DNA from: an uncultured Eubacteriales bacterium
Lineage (GTDB): Bacteria > Bacillota > Clostridia > Oscillospirales > Oscillospiraceae
Reading direction: 5' to 3'
NCBI GenBank assembly: GCA_900545925.1
Contig: URAZ01000016.1
Location: 1 to 64,000 of the forward strand
DNA: 64,000 nucleotides
Program-made: the position numbers and the translations under genes
Notes under the pieces: generated by a model
Database searches by the model: none
The model's input: the letters and a program-made list of their open reading frames with translations, nothing else
What the model was told of the DNA's origin: nothing
In this document: one piece after another, positions 43,069 to 52,657 of the stretch
How the letters are laid out: every line of letters starts with the position of its first letter
Position numbering within the stretch: the stretch's first letter is position 1

Positions 43069-43980
43069 ATGGCAAAAGACGCAAAAACCATCCGGGAAGA
43101 GCTGGCCCGGCCATTTGCGCCGGAGGATCTGGAGTGGCGGATTCAAGTGACGTCGAAAGATAAGACCAGCGGCCTTGCCATTCCGTATGTCACAAACCGC
43201 GCCATTCAGGACCGCTTGGATGAGGTCGTGGGACCGGAGAACTGGTACAACGACTACAAGCCGTGGCACGGAAACGGGAAGAAGGACGCGCAGATCTGCG
43301 GCATTTCCATCTATTTTGAGGGCAAAGGCTTCATTACAAAGTGGGACGGCGCGGAGGATTCCGACATTGAGCCCATCAAGGGCGGCTTGTCCGACTCCAT
43401 GAAACGCTCCGCCGTGCAATGGGGCATTGGACGTGTCCTCTACAAGATGACAAAGCCGCTCTGGGTCAAGATCGAGCAGAAGGGCAACTCCTATGTGATC
43501 TGCGATACCGAGCGCCCAAAATTGAATGCCGCGTATCTGGAACTGCTGGATAAGCTGCATCAGCTTCCCACATCTCCGGGCGCAGCACAGGCACAGCTCA
43601 GCTATAAGCGCGACGGACAGGCTGGACAACAGGCGCAGAATACAGCGCCGACGGCCATGCCGCAGACGCAGCAGCAAGCGCCGCAGCAACCATCGCAGCA
43701 GCCGCAGCAAGTACAGCAGCCGCTTCCGTTTACGGCGCGGCAGGTCTGCCAGTACGTTGTGTTGTCTGTGAGCAGCCAGCAGGATATGTCCGGTCAGCCG
43801 TTGGTCTGCGCCGTTCTGCAAAACGCAGAGGGCAAGCAGGCGAAGGTCTACGCGCAGGGCAGCCATCCGATGCTCGTGCCCGGTGCGCAGCTCTATGACG
43901 CGCAGATCACCATGCGCAAACAGGGAAACGTCGCATTTTATACGCTGGACGGCTATCAGGTCGTGCAGCAGGCAGCGTAA
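43069..43980 (+). CDS. Rad52/Rad22-family single-strand annealing protein
   Basis: A 303-residue recombinase. The Rad52 core is at residues 15-160 (LEWRIQVTSKDKTSGLAI, NRAIQDRLDEVVGPENWYND, GGLSDSMKRSAVQWGIGR). A Q/P-rich linker (about 180-220) joins a small C-terminal OB-like region (CAVLQNAEGKQAKVYAQGS). It anneals SSB-coated DNA strands and suits an element that replicates or repairs by recombination. Starts 3 bases after the E2-like gene with GGAGG. Confidence 0.85.
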   Translation: MAKDAKTIREELARPFAPEDLEWRIQVTSKDKTSGLAIPYVTNRAIQDRLDEVVGPENWYNDYKPWHGNGKKDAQICGISIYFEGKGFITKWDGAEDSDIEPIKGGLSDSMKRSAVQWGIGRVLYKMTKPLWVKIEQKGNSYVICDTERPKLNAAYLELLDKLHQLPTSPGAAQAQLSYKRDGQAGQQAQNTAPTAMPQTQQQAPQQPSQQPQQVQQPLPFTARQVCQYVVLSVSSQQDMSGQPLVCAVLQNAEGKQAKVYAQGSHPMLVPGAQLYDAQITMRKQGNVAFYTLDGYQVVQQAA

Positions 43981-44001
43981 TAGGAGGTGTCAGTAAGCAA
44001 A

Positions 44002-45855
44002 ATGGAAAAGATCAAAGGCTTTCAGATCATCAGCATGACCGTCTCCGGCTTCAAGTGCTATGAAGCACCGACCGAGATCGCGGTCGGCAATCCGACCGTT
44101 GTGACCGGCGGCAACGGCCGCGGCAAATCCAGTCTGGCGGACGCGATCGCGTTTGCCGTCACAGGACTTCCCTTTTTCGGGGAGCGCGGCATTGACCGGC
44201 TGCACAACGAGACGAACCCGGACTTGCAGATCACGATGCGCTTTACGGATGATACCGGCAGAGCGCATGAGCTGACCCGCAGCCGGCAGAAGGATCGCAC
44301 GAGCATCACCTACGACGGCTACGCCATCCGGCAGACGGATCTCAACGAGATGTTCGGTGAACGGGATGTGTTTCTCTCCATTTTCAATCCCCTGTACTTC
44401 ATTGAAGAACTCGGCGAGGATGGAAAAAAGCTGCTGGAGCGGTATTTGCCGCCCATTCCGCAGGCCGACGTGTTATCCTTGCTCAATGCGCAGACGCAGC
44501 AGCGATTGTCCGGTGTACAGCTTCCATCCCCTGAGACATTTCTCAAGAATCGCCGGGAGGAGATCCGGGAACTGGAACAGAACGCGGTCTACCTGAGCGG
44601 CAAGCTGGATCTCGCGCAGAAGCAGCGGCAGAGCAGCAAAGAACTGTCCGCTGAACTGAACGCGCAGATACAGGACTTGCAGAGGGAGATCGCATCGCTG
44701 GAGACGCGGCGGTTTGAAAATGTCAATTTGGAGGACTTGCAGGAGCAGCTCGTGCAGGCCAGCGAGCAGTACGAGGAGCTTTCCGGCGAAGCACCGGAAA
44801 CGCCGGATACAGCGGAACTGGACGCGAAGCTGCAAGAATTTCATGCAAAGCTGGGTGCTCGGTCGTCCGAGGTCTACCAGCCAAAATACACAGGCCCGCT
44901 GACGGAGGATACGGCAAAGGTGCAGGCGCTTGGAAAGCGTTATCAGCAGAACGCCGCGCTTTTGAAGCGCTTTCAGCCGGGCACAAGCTGCCCGGTCTGC
45001 CGCCGTGTCCTCTCGCAGCAGGAATATCCGGCGTTCCGTCAGGCTTTACAGGCGGAAACGGAGAAAATCGCTGCCGACGGCACACAGCTGAAAGGTCAGA
45101 TCGCGGAGCTTCAGGAGCTGGAGCAGAAAAGTCAAAGTACATTCGAGCAATTCAAGGCGGATGATCTGGTCAGATACCAGTCTGAGATCGACGCGCTGAA
45201 TCAGAAACGGGAGCAGCTTCAGGAGAATGCCGCGCAGCAGAATATGCAGCGCCAGCAGACCTTGGAGCAGCTTCGCGCACGCATCCAGAACCTGACGGCC
45301 AGTATCGAATGCGGCACGCTGAGTCCCGCGGACAGTGAACGCCTTGCCGAGTGCAAGGCATCGCTGGAAGACTGCCGGGTACAGCTTGCCGCCGCGCAGC
45401 AGGTTCTGAGCGCCGCGCCGGAGGATTTTGACGAACGGATCCACAGAATTGAGCAGGAGATCACAGAGAAAAAGATTGTTATAAAAGACGTGATCCTTTA
45501 CATGAGCAAGCGCGCGGAGATGACATTCTCCAAACTCGCGCTGAACCGCGTGAAGATCTCGCTCTACGATGTGGTCAAGACGACCGGCGAATTAAAGGAT
45601 GTGTTCCGCTTTACCTACAACGGCCGCCGCTACGATCGGCTCTCGCTCTCTGAGAAGATCCGGGCCGGCGCGGAAGTGTCGGAGCTGGTGAAGCGGCTCA
45701 CAGGCCGTAATTACCCTGTATTCTTCGACAACATGGAATCTGTGGACGATCTCAGCAACATCCGTCCGACCAGTCAGATGATCCTCGCCAAATGCGTCCG
45801 TAACGCGGAGCTTTCCGTGCGGGCTGGCAGCACTGCAATGCCGAAGGCGGCGTAA
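44002..45855 (+). CDS. SbcC/Rad50-like ATPase
   Basis: A 617-residue SMC-like ATPase. Walker A VTGGNGRGKSSLADAIAF lies near residue 30; two coiled-coil arms flank a zinc-hook CPVC near residue 330; the signature/Walker B end is compact (LSLSEKIRAGAEVSELVKRL and FFDNMESVDDL). ATG 44002 is preferred; a GTG at 43987 sits on the AGGAGG site. No SbcD/Mre11 nuclease gene is adjacent; it follows rad52 instead, so it may process recombination intermediates with that protein. Confidence 0.82.
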   Translation: MEKIKGFQIISMTVSGFKCYEAPTEIAVGNPTVVTGGNGRGKSSLADAIAFAVTGLPFFGERGIDRLHNETNPDLQITMRFTDDTGRAHELTRSRQKDRTSITYDGYAIRQTDLNEMFGERDVFLSIFNPLYFIEELGEDGKKLLERYLPPIPQADVLSLLNAQTQQRLSGVQLPSPETFLKNRREEIRELEQNAVYLSGKLDLAQKQRQSSKELSAELNAQIQDLQREIASLETRRFENVNLEDLQEQLVQASEQYEELSGEAPETPDTAELDAKLQEFHAKLGARSSEVYQPKYTGPLTEDTAKVQALGKRYQQNAALLKRFQPGTSCPVCRRVLSQQEYPAFRQALQAETEKIAADGTQLKGQIAELQELEQKSQSTFEQFKADDLVRYQSEIDALNQKREQLQENAAQQNMQRQQTLEQLRARIQNLTASIECGTLSPADSERLAECKASLEDCRVQLAAAQQVLSAAPEDFDERIHRIEQEITEKKIVIKDVILYMSKRAEMTFSKLALNRVKISLYDVVKTTGELKDVFRFTYNGRRYDRLSLSEKIRAGAEVSELVKRLTGRNYPVFFDNMESVDDLSNIRPTSQMILAKCVRNAELSVRAGSTAMPKAA

Positions 45856-45884
45856 CCTTACTTTTCAGAAAGGGGGCGCGCCGT

Positions 45885-46949
45885 CTGGCCTATCAGAAGC
45901 TGCCGATCCTGGAAGCCGCCAGACGGTGCGGGCTTGTCCTCAACGACCGAACGCTTCACAGCGAGGAAGTTGAGGCAAGCTGCCCCTTCTGCGGTGACCA
46001 CGGAACCGGCAAATATCATCTGAGTCTGAACACGAGAACCGATCAGTACCGCTGCAATCTCTGCGGTGCAAGCGGCAACAGCGTGACGCTGTATGCGCGG
46101 CTGAACGGTCTGACAAACAAAGAAGCATACTTGGAGCTGGCTGCAAAGAGCAACGTGTATAAGCTGCCCTTGCAGCCCAGCTCCCCAAACACAACGAGCC
46201 GGGAGCCGTATGCGCTAAAGCAGCGCCATGCGGCCTATTCGGAAATGCTGTCCCTCCTGACGCTCTCCGACCGGCACAGAGAAAATCTCCATGAACGAGG
46301 ACTCCCGGATGCGATCATTGCCCGCAACGGCTATAAGTCCATGCCGGAAACGGAATCCGAACGGCGTTTGCTGGCATCCATGCTCCAGTGCGATCATGAA
46401 TTGCACGGACTGCCCGGTTTTTATACAAAGGACGGAACATGGACGCTGGCAGGTGCAAATGGGTTCCTCATTCCGGTACGGAACAAGGACGGCCTGATTC
46501 AGGGCATGAAGCTCCGGCTGGACGGCGATGCGGCGCGAAAATACCGCTGGCTGTCCAGTCGGTCAAGCCGCATGGAAAACGGCACTCGCAGCTATTCCTG
46601 GATTCACGTCACCGGCGACACGACGCAGAAGCGTGCCTATCTCACCGAGGGGCCGCTTAAGGGCGATATTGCGAGCTATTTTGCAAATAATGCGCTCTTT
46701 GTGTGTCTCGGCGGCGTGAACGCCCACAAGGGACTGCGGGAAACGCTCCAGTCGCTTGGCGTCACGGAGGTCATGGAGGCCATGGACATGGATCAGTTTA
46801 TAAATCCGCAGGTCCGGCAGGCGATCGGCACCCTGCGCCGCAAGGTGCAGTCGATCCCGGGCATCCGGTACTATCAATGTACGTGGAACCCGCGATTCAA
46901 GGGCGTGGACGATTATCTGCTGGACTGGACGAAACGAAAGACGGCTTAG
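45885..46949 (+). CDS. CHC2 zinc-finger primase with Toprim-like domain, probable CTG start
   Basis: A DnaG-type primase. A CHC2 zinc ribbon (CPFCGDHGTGKYHLSLN ... YRCNLCG) lies at residues about 28-62, and a Toprim-like DUF3854 domain follows (YLTEGPLKGDIASYFA near 245 and VMEAMDMDQF near 293). Homology reaches back to AYQKLPILEAARRCG, just after a CTG at 45885 that has AAAGGGGGC 7 bases upstream; no ATG, GTG or TTG occurs in this frame between there and the zinc finger. The next ATG at 46083 plus would cut off the zinc finger. Probably primes the element's replication. Confidence 0.8.
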   Translation: MAYQKLPILEAARRCGLVLNDRTLHSEEVEASCPFCGDHGTGKYHLSLNTRTDQYRCNLCGASGNSVTLYARLNGLTNKEAYLELAAKSNVYKLPLQPSSPNTTSREPYALKQRHAAYSEMLSLLTLSDRHRENLHERGLPDAIIARNGYKSMPETESERRLLASMLQCDHELHGLPGFYTKDGTWTLAGANGFLIPVRNKDGLIQGMKLRLDGDAARKYRWLSSRSSRMENGTRSYSWIHVTGDTTQKRAYLTEGPLKGDIASYFANNALFVCLGGVNAHKGLRETLQSLGVTEVMEAMDMDQFINPQVRQAIGTLRRKVQSIPGIRYYQCTWNPRFKGVDDYLLDWTKRKTA

Positions 46950-46962
46950 AAAGGAAATGCAC

Positions 46963-47937
46963 ATGACAAATATTACGAATTTTCAGGACATCCTTGGCGC
47001 AGCCAACGGCGATAAGGCCTCCGTGCTGGGCAAATTCCTCTATTTCTCACTTGCCAATATTCTGGTGGAGAAGGAGGTGCTGGCGCAGCTCTGTGAGGAT
47101 CTGAGCATCCCGTATTCCAGCAGCAAGCGAATTTCCGTGTCGGATGCGTTTCGTTCCGCGACGGGCGATATCAAAGACCGGATCACGGTAAAAAGTCCCG
47201 GTGCGCATCATATCTACGCGGTCTACTGCCGCGACAATGCGCACACCGAGGACGTCTATTCCCGTGAGCTGGTCAAGGAAACGCTCAACCAGCGAACAAA
47301 TCAGTATGAAAAGCTGGCAAACATCTTCTATGACCGGCGCGATAATCGGTTTGGGTATGACAACATCGGCTTTGACGCCGACATTGATCCCCTGAACTAT
47401 TGCCGCCGGGCAGAGGAACTGTTTGAGCTTTACCAGGTCTGCGCGAACCGCAGACAGATCGAGACGATCTGCCTGAACTATCTGCGGATGCTGGAAGCCA
47501 CCAAGGTCAGCTCGACCGGGCACCTCTATTTCATCCCTCGACAGCACATGGACAAAGTGGATACGTTTGAAACGTTCATTGAGCAGCTCAGCGCGATGAA
47601 TCAGAACGACAACTCCTTGAGCGTCAACAGCTTTTACATCATTGATGACGTCAAGCAGCGCGACAAAATGACGGAGGAATTTTATTCCGCCGTCAAGAAG
47701 GAGATCGCGCTGTATCAGGAGAAGGCCGACTATCTCATCCAGAGCGGCAGCCGCAGCCCCAGCGTCATGGAGCGGTGGGTCAACAAAATTGCCACGCTGG
47801 AGCAGAAGAAGCAGCACTACGAAGAAATTCTCCGCCGGGAGCTTGACGGCCTCGACGATGAATTTGAAACGCTGCGCCTTCTGTCGCAGGAACTGTCCGT
47901 GCGGGCAAACGGCCTGCGATTTCGGAAAGCGGCTTGA
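46963..47937 (+). CDS. DUF6744-like protein of the module
   Basis: A 324-residue protein; ATG 46963 is 7 bases from AAGGA (an ATG at 46957 is too close). Mixed alpha/beta N-terminal half (LYFSLANILVEKEVLAQLC, HHIYAVYCRDN) and a long charged C-terminal coiled coil (MERWVNKIATLEQKKQHYEE). Resembles DUF6744-type proteins of phages and integrative elements. Last gene before the terminator. Confidence 0.55.
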   Translation: MTNITNFQDILGAANGDKASVLGKFLYFSLANILVEKEVLAQLCEDLSIPYSSSKRISVSDAFRSATGDIKDRITVKSPGAHHIYAVYCRDNAHTEDVYSRELVKETLNQRTNQYEKLANIFYDRRDNRFGYDNIGFDADIDPLNYCRRAEELFELYQVCANRRQIETICLNYLRMLEATKVSSTGHLYFIPRQHMDKVDTFETFIEQLSAMNQNDNSLSVNSFYIIDDVKQRDKMTEEFYSAVKKEIALYQEKADYLIQSGSRSPSVMERWVNKIATLEQKKQHYEEILRRELDGLDDEFETLRLLSQELSVRANGLRFRKAA

Positions 47938-47960
47938 TTTGGATTTCTGATGGACATACG

Positions 47961-48003
47961 GCAGCGTTCCCGGCTCGAATTGAGCTTGGAACGCTGCTTC
48001 TTT
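47961..48003 (+). terminator. Terminator ending the mobile module operon
   Basis: GCAGCGTTCC (47961-47970) pairs with 47988-47997, with an inner GCTC/GAGC stem, then TTCTTT. It also lies at the end of the convergent GH43 gene. Confidence 0.7.
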
Positions 48004-49060
48004 ACTCGTAGTCTTCAATTTTCCACTCATCCAGCCAGTCTATATAGGCCATTTCTCCGTCAAAACGGAGCGGAAGCCAGACATAATCGGCGAGAGAGGT
48101 GTTATCCGGGCCGGTATTGGGGATATCTTCTTTCTGAAGCAGCAGAGCTTTCGTGTTAGGATCACTGTGGAACAGATGCGCGAAGATTCTGCGGTAGGTT
48201 TCATAGGGAAGATCCATTTTCTCCGGGAGCCAGCGGTCTGCACAGGCAATATAAAGATCCTTTTTGCCCGGAACCTTGAAAACGGACGAAACCTGCGAGT
48301 GAAACGAGGTGCGGCTTTCATCGGACGGGTGCGGATCACCCAGCACACGGTAGGGACCATGCCAACTGTCGGCAACGGCAAGCTCCGAGGGGTTGGGGAG
48401 ATACCCGGTGGTGCCGGAAGTCAGAAGATAGTGCTTTCCGAGCCGCATAAAATGCGCAGGTGCTTCTCTGGTATATGGCGGGCCGAGATGCGGGAAGTGG
48501 GTGCTGTAATAACCGGTCAGACCGGTATAGTCGTCTGTCAGGTCGGCGCAGATCAGTTCGGAATGCACGCGCTCAAAGTAATAATACGCTTTTCCATCGT
48601 CCGCGACAGCAAGGTCAAAATCACCCGCGCTCATGCCAAGTGGTAAAAGCCCCTCTTGTAGTTTCGTGTAGGGTCCTAGAAGCTGATCCGCAACCAAAAT
48701 CGTGCAGCGCTGCGTGCCGTCGGTGAACATGACCTTGAGCCAGCAGACGTACTTCCCCGTGCAGGCATTATGAAGGATATGCGGACGATCCACGCAGCGG
48801 CTTGGGTGCAGCGTGGAGGCAGGATCATCCGGCTCCGGTGGAATGATCAGCCCAAGATCTTCCCAGTTGTAAAGATCATCCGAAACATAGCAGCGGATGC
48901 CCCAATGCCAGATACCGTTTTCCCCAGTTGTTTTTTCTTTGTTTTCGCCGTACCAGTAATACCGGCCGTTTTCATATAAAATCGAGCCGCCATGCGCGTG
49001 AATCCGCTTTCCATTTGTATCGAGCCAGACCTGTCCAGGATGAAAACTGTTATATCGCAT
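48002..49060 (-). CDS. Glycoside hydrolase family 43 enzyme
   Basis: A 352-residue five-bladed propeller glycosidase, probably acting on arabino- or galactan side chains. The start RYNSFHPGQVWLDTNGKRIH and GGSILYENGRYYWYGENKE carry the first catalytic region of GH43; FDLAVADDGKAYYYFE (general acid region) and HLFHSDPNT follow. No signal peptide, so it acts inside the cell on imported oligosaccharides. ATG 49060 has AGGAGG 9 bases away. It overlaps the MBL-fold gene by 11 bases and is last in the lpl operon. Confidence 0.85.
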   Translation of the reverse strand: MRYNSFHPGQVWLDTNGKRIHAHGGSILYENGRYYWYGENKEKTTGENGIWHWGIRCYVSDDLYNWEDLGLIIPPEPDDPASTLHPSRCVDRPHILHNACTGKYVCWLKVMFTDGTQRCTILVADQLLGPYTKLQEGLLPLGMSAGDFDLAVADDGKAYYYFERVHSELICADLTDDYTGLTGYYSTHFPHLGPPYTREAPAHFMRLGKHYLLTSGTTGYLPNPSELAVADSWHGPYRVLGDPHPSDESRTSFHSQVSSVFKVPGKKDLYIACADRWLPEKMDLPYETYRRIFAHLFHSDPNTKALLLQKEDIPNTGPDNTSLADYVWLPLRFDGEMAYIDWLDEWKIEDYE

Positions 49061-49838
49061 GCGTATTTTCCTCCTGAAAACGTGCGTCGGGTACTGCTGC
49101 ATCAAAGTAATCCGGTGAGGCTTCGTCGCCGGTCACCAGGCGCCGCATCAGCGGAAAGCCGGGGTATTGCCATGTTTCTGCCGCGGCTGACAGTTTTGTC
49201 TGCAGCATCCGCGACATATATGACGGATAGTCCGGCGGCAGCGCCGCCCTGTCATGCGCGGAATAAATATTCCGGATCGGCAGCTGCTGAAGCCTTTGCA
49301 AATCGTTACAAAACAGGGAAAGGGGCGGGCAGCCGGTCAGGCCGTACAGCAGACGCCTTGCAACCGTATCGCCGGAGAACAGAATGCCGGTCTGCCGGTC
49401 GAACAGGAGGATGCTTCCCATCGTATGACCGGGAATCGCGATCACATCCAGAATCCGTCCGCCGAGATCAAATTGCATTCCATCCGGCACATCGCACAGC
49501 TGCGGACACTTTTTCGGAAGCTCTGCACCGGCCAATGCGCAAAGCGGGAAATCCCAGTCTGCCCGATTTAGCCAGAGCACGTCAAAATCCTCCATGTGAT
49601 AAATATGATCGGGATGCCCATGGCTGATAACCGTCAAAAGCGGCTTTTGGGCAAGCGATTGCGCATACTGGCGAAGACCCGGTGCGGGAACAGCCAAATC
49701 GAACAGCAGCGCGCGGCTTTCCCCAACGATCAGATAGGAATTTGCAGTCGGTTTGCCAAATGCAAGATCCGTGCCGAAGCTGTCGTCGGAAATCAGGCAA
49801 GTATTTTCTGCGATTACAGCATGAAAGAGTTGTGCCAT
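49050..49838 (-). CDS. Metallo-beta-lactamase-fold hydrolase
   Basis: A 262-residue cytoplasmic hydrolase. Metal motif ISHGHPDHIYH near residue 72 (HxHxDH variant), later IAIPGHTMGSILLFD and LFSGDTVARR supply the third and fourth ligand histidine/aspartate, and IYSAHDRAALPPD ends the site. GGAGGCGG-type site before ATG. Substrate unknown; its place between rhamnosidase and GH43 genes suggests lactone or ester hydrolysis in the same pathway. Confidence 0.85.
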   Translation of the reverse strand: MAQLFHAVIAENTCLISDDSFGTDLAFGKPTANSYLIVGESRALLFDLAVPAPGLRQYAQSLAQKPLLTVISHGHPDHIYHMEDFDVLWLNRADWDFPLCALAGAELPKKCPQLCDVPDGMQFDLGGRILDVIAIPGHTMGSILLFDRQTGILFSGDTVARRLLYGLTGCPPLSLFCNDLQRLQQLPIRNIYSAHDRAALPPDYPSYMSRMLQTKLSAAAETWQYPGFPLMRRLVTGDEASPDYFDAAVPDARFQEENTHAI

Positions 49839-49851
49839 TGCCGCCTCCTTT

Positions 49852-52644
49852 TCACAGATCCCATTGATGGATCACGGCCCATGCGGATTCAAGCGCTTTT
49901 TGCTGTGCGTCGTTTATGGAAATACCAGAAGCGTCAAGAAGCGCACGGATGCTCCCGTGTGCAGTTGCGGAAAGAATCGGCGGAACGGAAGCAGCCTGCG
50001 GAACGATTTGAAGCAGCGGTACAAGCAGCTTTTCATTGGAAAAAACGACCTGTGCGGGTGTGTCCAGATTATAGCGCATATAATAGCAGCGCGTTGGCTC
50101 GTAGACGATCCGGTAGGTTCCGGATGAAAGCGCCATGCCGGGCATATAGGGATGCGCGGCTTCGTTGATGTGGATAACGGGCGGTGCATCCGGCAGAACC
50201 AACTCCGCTGTGCAGGAGCAGGGAATGCGCAGACTGAAGCAAAGCACGTCTGCAGTGATCTCCCAATTGCTCGTATACAGGCCAAATGGCGTGAAAAGTT
50301 TGGACCTGCAGAATTGCAGGCGGCCGTTGGGCTGCGGTGCATAACGAATTTGCTGGAAGCCCGGAGCGGCCTCGATGGGCTGCAAGCCTGCCATATGGCG
50401 ATACATCCATTCCAGTATAGCACCGTTTGCGTAATGGTTAAAGGAGTTCATTTCAGGATCGGCAAGTGCTCCGTCGGGATGGATGCCATTCCAGCGTTCC
50501 CAGATCGTTGTCGCGCCGTGTTCTACCTCATAAAGCCAGCCGGGATATTCGCGTGACAGCAGCAGTGAATAGGCAAGATTGCTGCAGCCGGATTCACTCA
50601 GTGCATGACAAAGGTAGGCCGTCCCGATGAAACCTGTATTCAGATGCCCGTTTGCTTTGCGCATGATCTTGTCGTGCAGATCTGCGGCGGTTTTTTCACG
50701 GTTTGCGGCAAAGCCCAGATACAGCGCCAGAACGTCCGCCGTCTGCGTGCCGCCGGCGATGCGGCCGCCCGCTGTAACGAATTCCTTCCGGATCGCATCG
50801 CGGATCTTGTCTGCAAGCGACTCCAGCTCTGCCTGCGTTTCGGTATCGCCCAGCGCGTTTGCGGCCTTGGCTGTCAGCGTAACAGAGTACAGATAATAGC
50901 TGCTGGCAACCAGCGCTTCCGGCGTTTGACCGAATTTGACTGTTTCCGGCGTGTCAAGCGCGAGCCAGTCGCCAAGCTGAAAACCGTTGTCCCAAAGGTG
51001 ATTGCCGGTATCGCAGGAGCGGATATACCGGCACCAGTCCAGCATGGCGGGATACTGCCGGCGAAGCTGAGCCAGATCACCGGTATGCAGATAAAGATTC
51101 CACGGGATGATCGCCGCGGCGTCGCCCCATCCGGCAAGGCCGGCGTTCATAGTAGCGTGATCACCTTTGCCAACAAATGTGGGAACGGTAACGGGCACAT
51201 GACCATCCGCATTCTTTTCCTGTTCACAGCGCAGATCGAACATGAATTTTTCCCAAAAGGCTGCGCAGTTCCGTGAAAAGAGGGACGCACCACTGAAAAT
51301 CTGCGCATCGCCGGTCCAGCCGAGGCGCTCATCGCGCTGCGGACAGTCGGTCGGAAGATCGACGAAGTTTCCGCGCTGACCCCATTCGATGTTTTCGATC
51401 AGCCGGTTCAAAGTCGGATTGGAGGTGTGCAGCGTACCGACCTCCGGCATTTCGCTGTGAAGAACAAGCGCCGTAAATGCATCGGGCGGAAGCTCGGTAT
51501 CGGCATCGAGCCAGACATAGCGGAAGCCGTAATAGGTGAATTCCGGCACAATCGTCCGCGCTTCGCCGTTTGAACGATAGACAAGCTCCTGTTTTGCGGT
51601 GCGGAGGTTTTTTGTGTAGACGTTGCCGTCAGGATCCAGCGTTTCAAAAAAACGCAGACGAAAATCCACGGCCGGAAATTGTGCGGTGTCAACACGAATA
51701 AGCCCGGCGAGGTTCTGCCCAAAGTCCAGACAGAACGCGCCCGCAGGCGTATGAAACGCGCGAACGGGCTTGATCTCCTGCTGGACTGTGACTGGGGGAC
51801 TGAGCCGGTCGTGCAGAAGCCCCTTTGGAATGGAGAAAATGCGGAGCGCTTTTTGCTGCGGCGGCAGGCCGGTATCGATATGGACGCCGTCGTAGATCCC
51901 GTTTTGCGTATATTCCGAGGAGAAAACCCGCCAGCGTTCATCCGTGACGATCCGCTCCTCGCTGTCGTCTGAGTGCGTCAGGACAAGTTCTGCGATCACG
52001 GCAAGCCGGTCGCCGTAGATATTTTCCCGGTTCATGAGGGAAAAGCGGCCCTTGTACCAGCCGCTTCCCAGCGTGAAGCGGAGCGTATTTTGACCCTCAC
52101 GCAGATATTCGGTCACATCATGCGTGATGACCTGCATCCATGCGTCGTAAGCGTTGCAGTATGGGGTCAGATATTCCGTACCGACGCGCTGGTCGTTGAT
52201 ATACAGCGTATACAAACCGGCGCAGCCAACGTACAGCCGTGCGCGTTTCAAGTCGGAAACGAAGATCTGCGTTTCCGCACAAAATGATGTACAGTCATCT
52301 GCCGCACCGATCCACTGGGCATGCCATGGCTCGTCCATTTTCCCGGTTTCAAACCAGCTCTCTGCTTCCGCACGTTCATCGGCGTCCGTTTCCGCATGGA
52401 TCGTCAGCCGGTAGCGTGTGCGCGGCGAAAGCGCTGCTGCAAGCGGATAGGCTGGGAGTACCTGCGTCAGTTTTCCGCTGTCGTAGACCACTGTATTGTC
52501 GCAGGCGCGGGTAAGCATAAAGTGAACCGAGGTCTGTGTTTTTCCGCGTGTATGTTCAAGCGTGTAGCTGACGCTGAAAGAGCAGAACAAATCGAAGCCT
52601 ATCGGCGTACGCAAGTGATTGATTTGAATGTTTGATAATTCCAT
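49852..52644 (-). CDS. Alpha-L-rhamnosidase (GH78)
   Basis: A 930-residue enzyme with the GH78 multi-domain plan: N-terminal fibronectin/beta domains, carbohydrate-binding region (ARLYVGCAGLYTLYINDQRV, PYCNAYDAWMQVITHDVTEY), the FETLDPDGNVYTKNLR region, then the (alpha/alpha)6 catalytic barrel with VDLPTDCPQRDERLGWTGD near residue 465 containing the catalytic acidic residues. No signal peptide is seen, so it is cytoplasmic. ATG 52644 follows GAGAGGAACG; the ATG-less extension upstream is not needed. Releases L-rhamnose from pectic or flavonoid glycosides. Confidence 0.9.
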   Translation of the reverse strand: MELSNIQINHLRTPIGFDLFCSFSVSYTLEHTRGKTQTSVHFMLTRACDNTVVYDSGKLTQVLPAYPLAAALSPRTRYRLTIHAETDADERAEAESWFETGKMDEPWHAQWIGAADDCTSFCAETQIFVSDLKRARLYVGCAGLYTLYINDQRVGTEYLTPYCNAYDAWMQVITHDVTEYLREGQNTLRFTLGSGWYKGRFSLMNRENIYGDRLAVIAELVLTHSDDSEERIVTDERWRVFSSEYTQNGIYDGVHIDTGLPPQQKALRIFSIPKGLLHDRLSPPVTVQQEIKPVRAFHTPAGAFCLDFGQNLAGLIRVDTAQFPAVDFRLRFFETLDPDGNVYTKNLRTAKQELVYRSNGEARTIVPEFTYYGFRYVWLDADTELPPDAFTALVLHSEMPEVGTLHTSNPTLNRLIENIEWGQRGNFVDLPTDCPQRDERLGWTGDAQIFSGASLFSRNCAAFWEKFMFDLRCEQEKNADGHVPVTVPTFVGKGDHATMNAGLAGWGDAAAIIPWNLYLHTGDLAQLRRQYPAMLDWCRYIRSCDTGNHLWDNGFQLGDWLALDTPETVKFGQTPEALVASSYYLYSVTLTAKAANALGDTETQAELESLADKIRDAIRKEFVTAGGRIAGGTQTADVLALYLGFAANREKTAADLHDKIMRKANGHLNTGFIGTAYLCHALSESGCSNLAYSLLLSREYPGWLYEVEHGATTIWERWNGIHPDGALADPEMNSFNHYANGAILEWMYRHMAGLQPIEAAPGFQQIRYAPQPNGRLQFCRSKLFTPFGLYTSNWEITADVLCFSLRIPCSCTAELVLPDAPPVIHINEAAHPYMPGMALSSGTYRIVYEPTRCYYMRYNLDTPAQVVFSNEKLLVPLLQIVPQAASVPPILSATAHGSIRALLDASGISINDAQQKALESAWAVIHQWDL

Positions 52645-52657
52645 GAACGTTCCTCTC

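Noticed and set aside
43630..43720. CAG-rich short tandem repeat
   Set aside because: It encodes the Q/P-rich linker of the Rad52 protein; explained by amino-acid composition.
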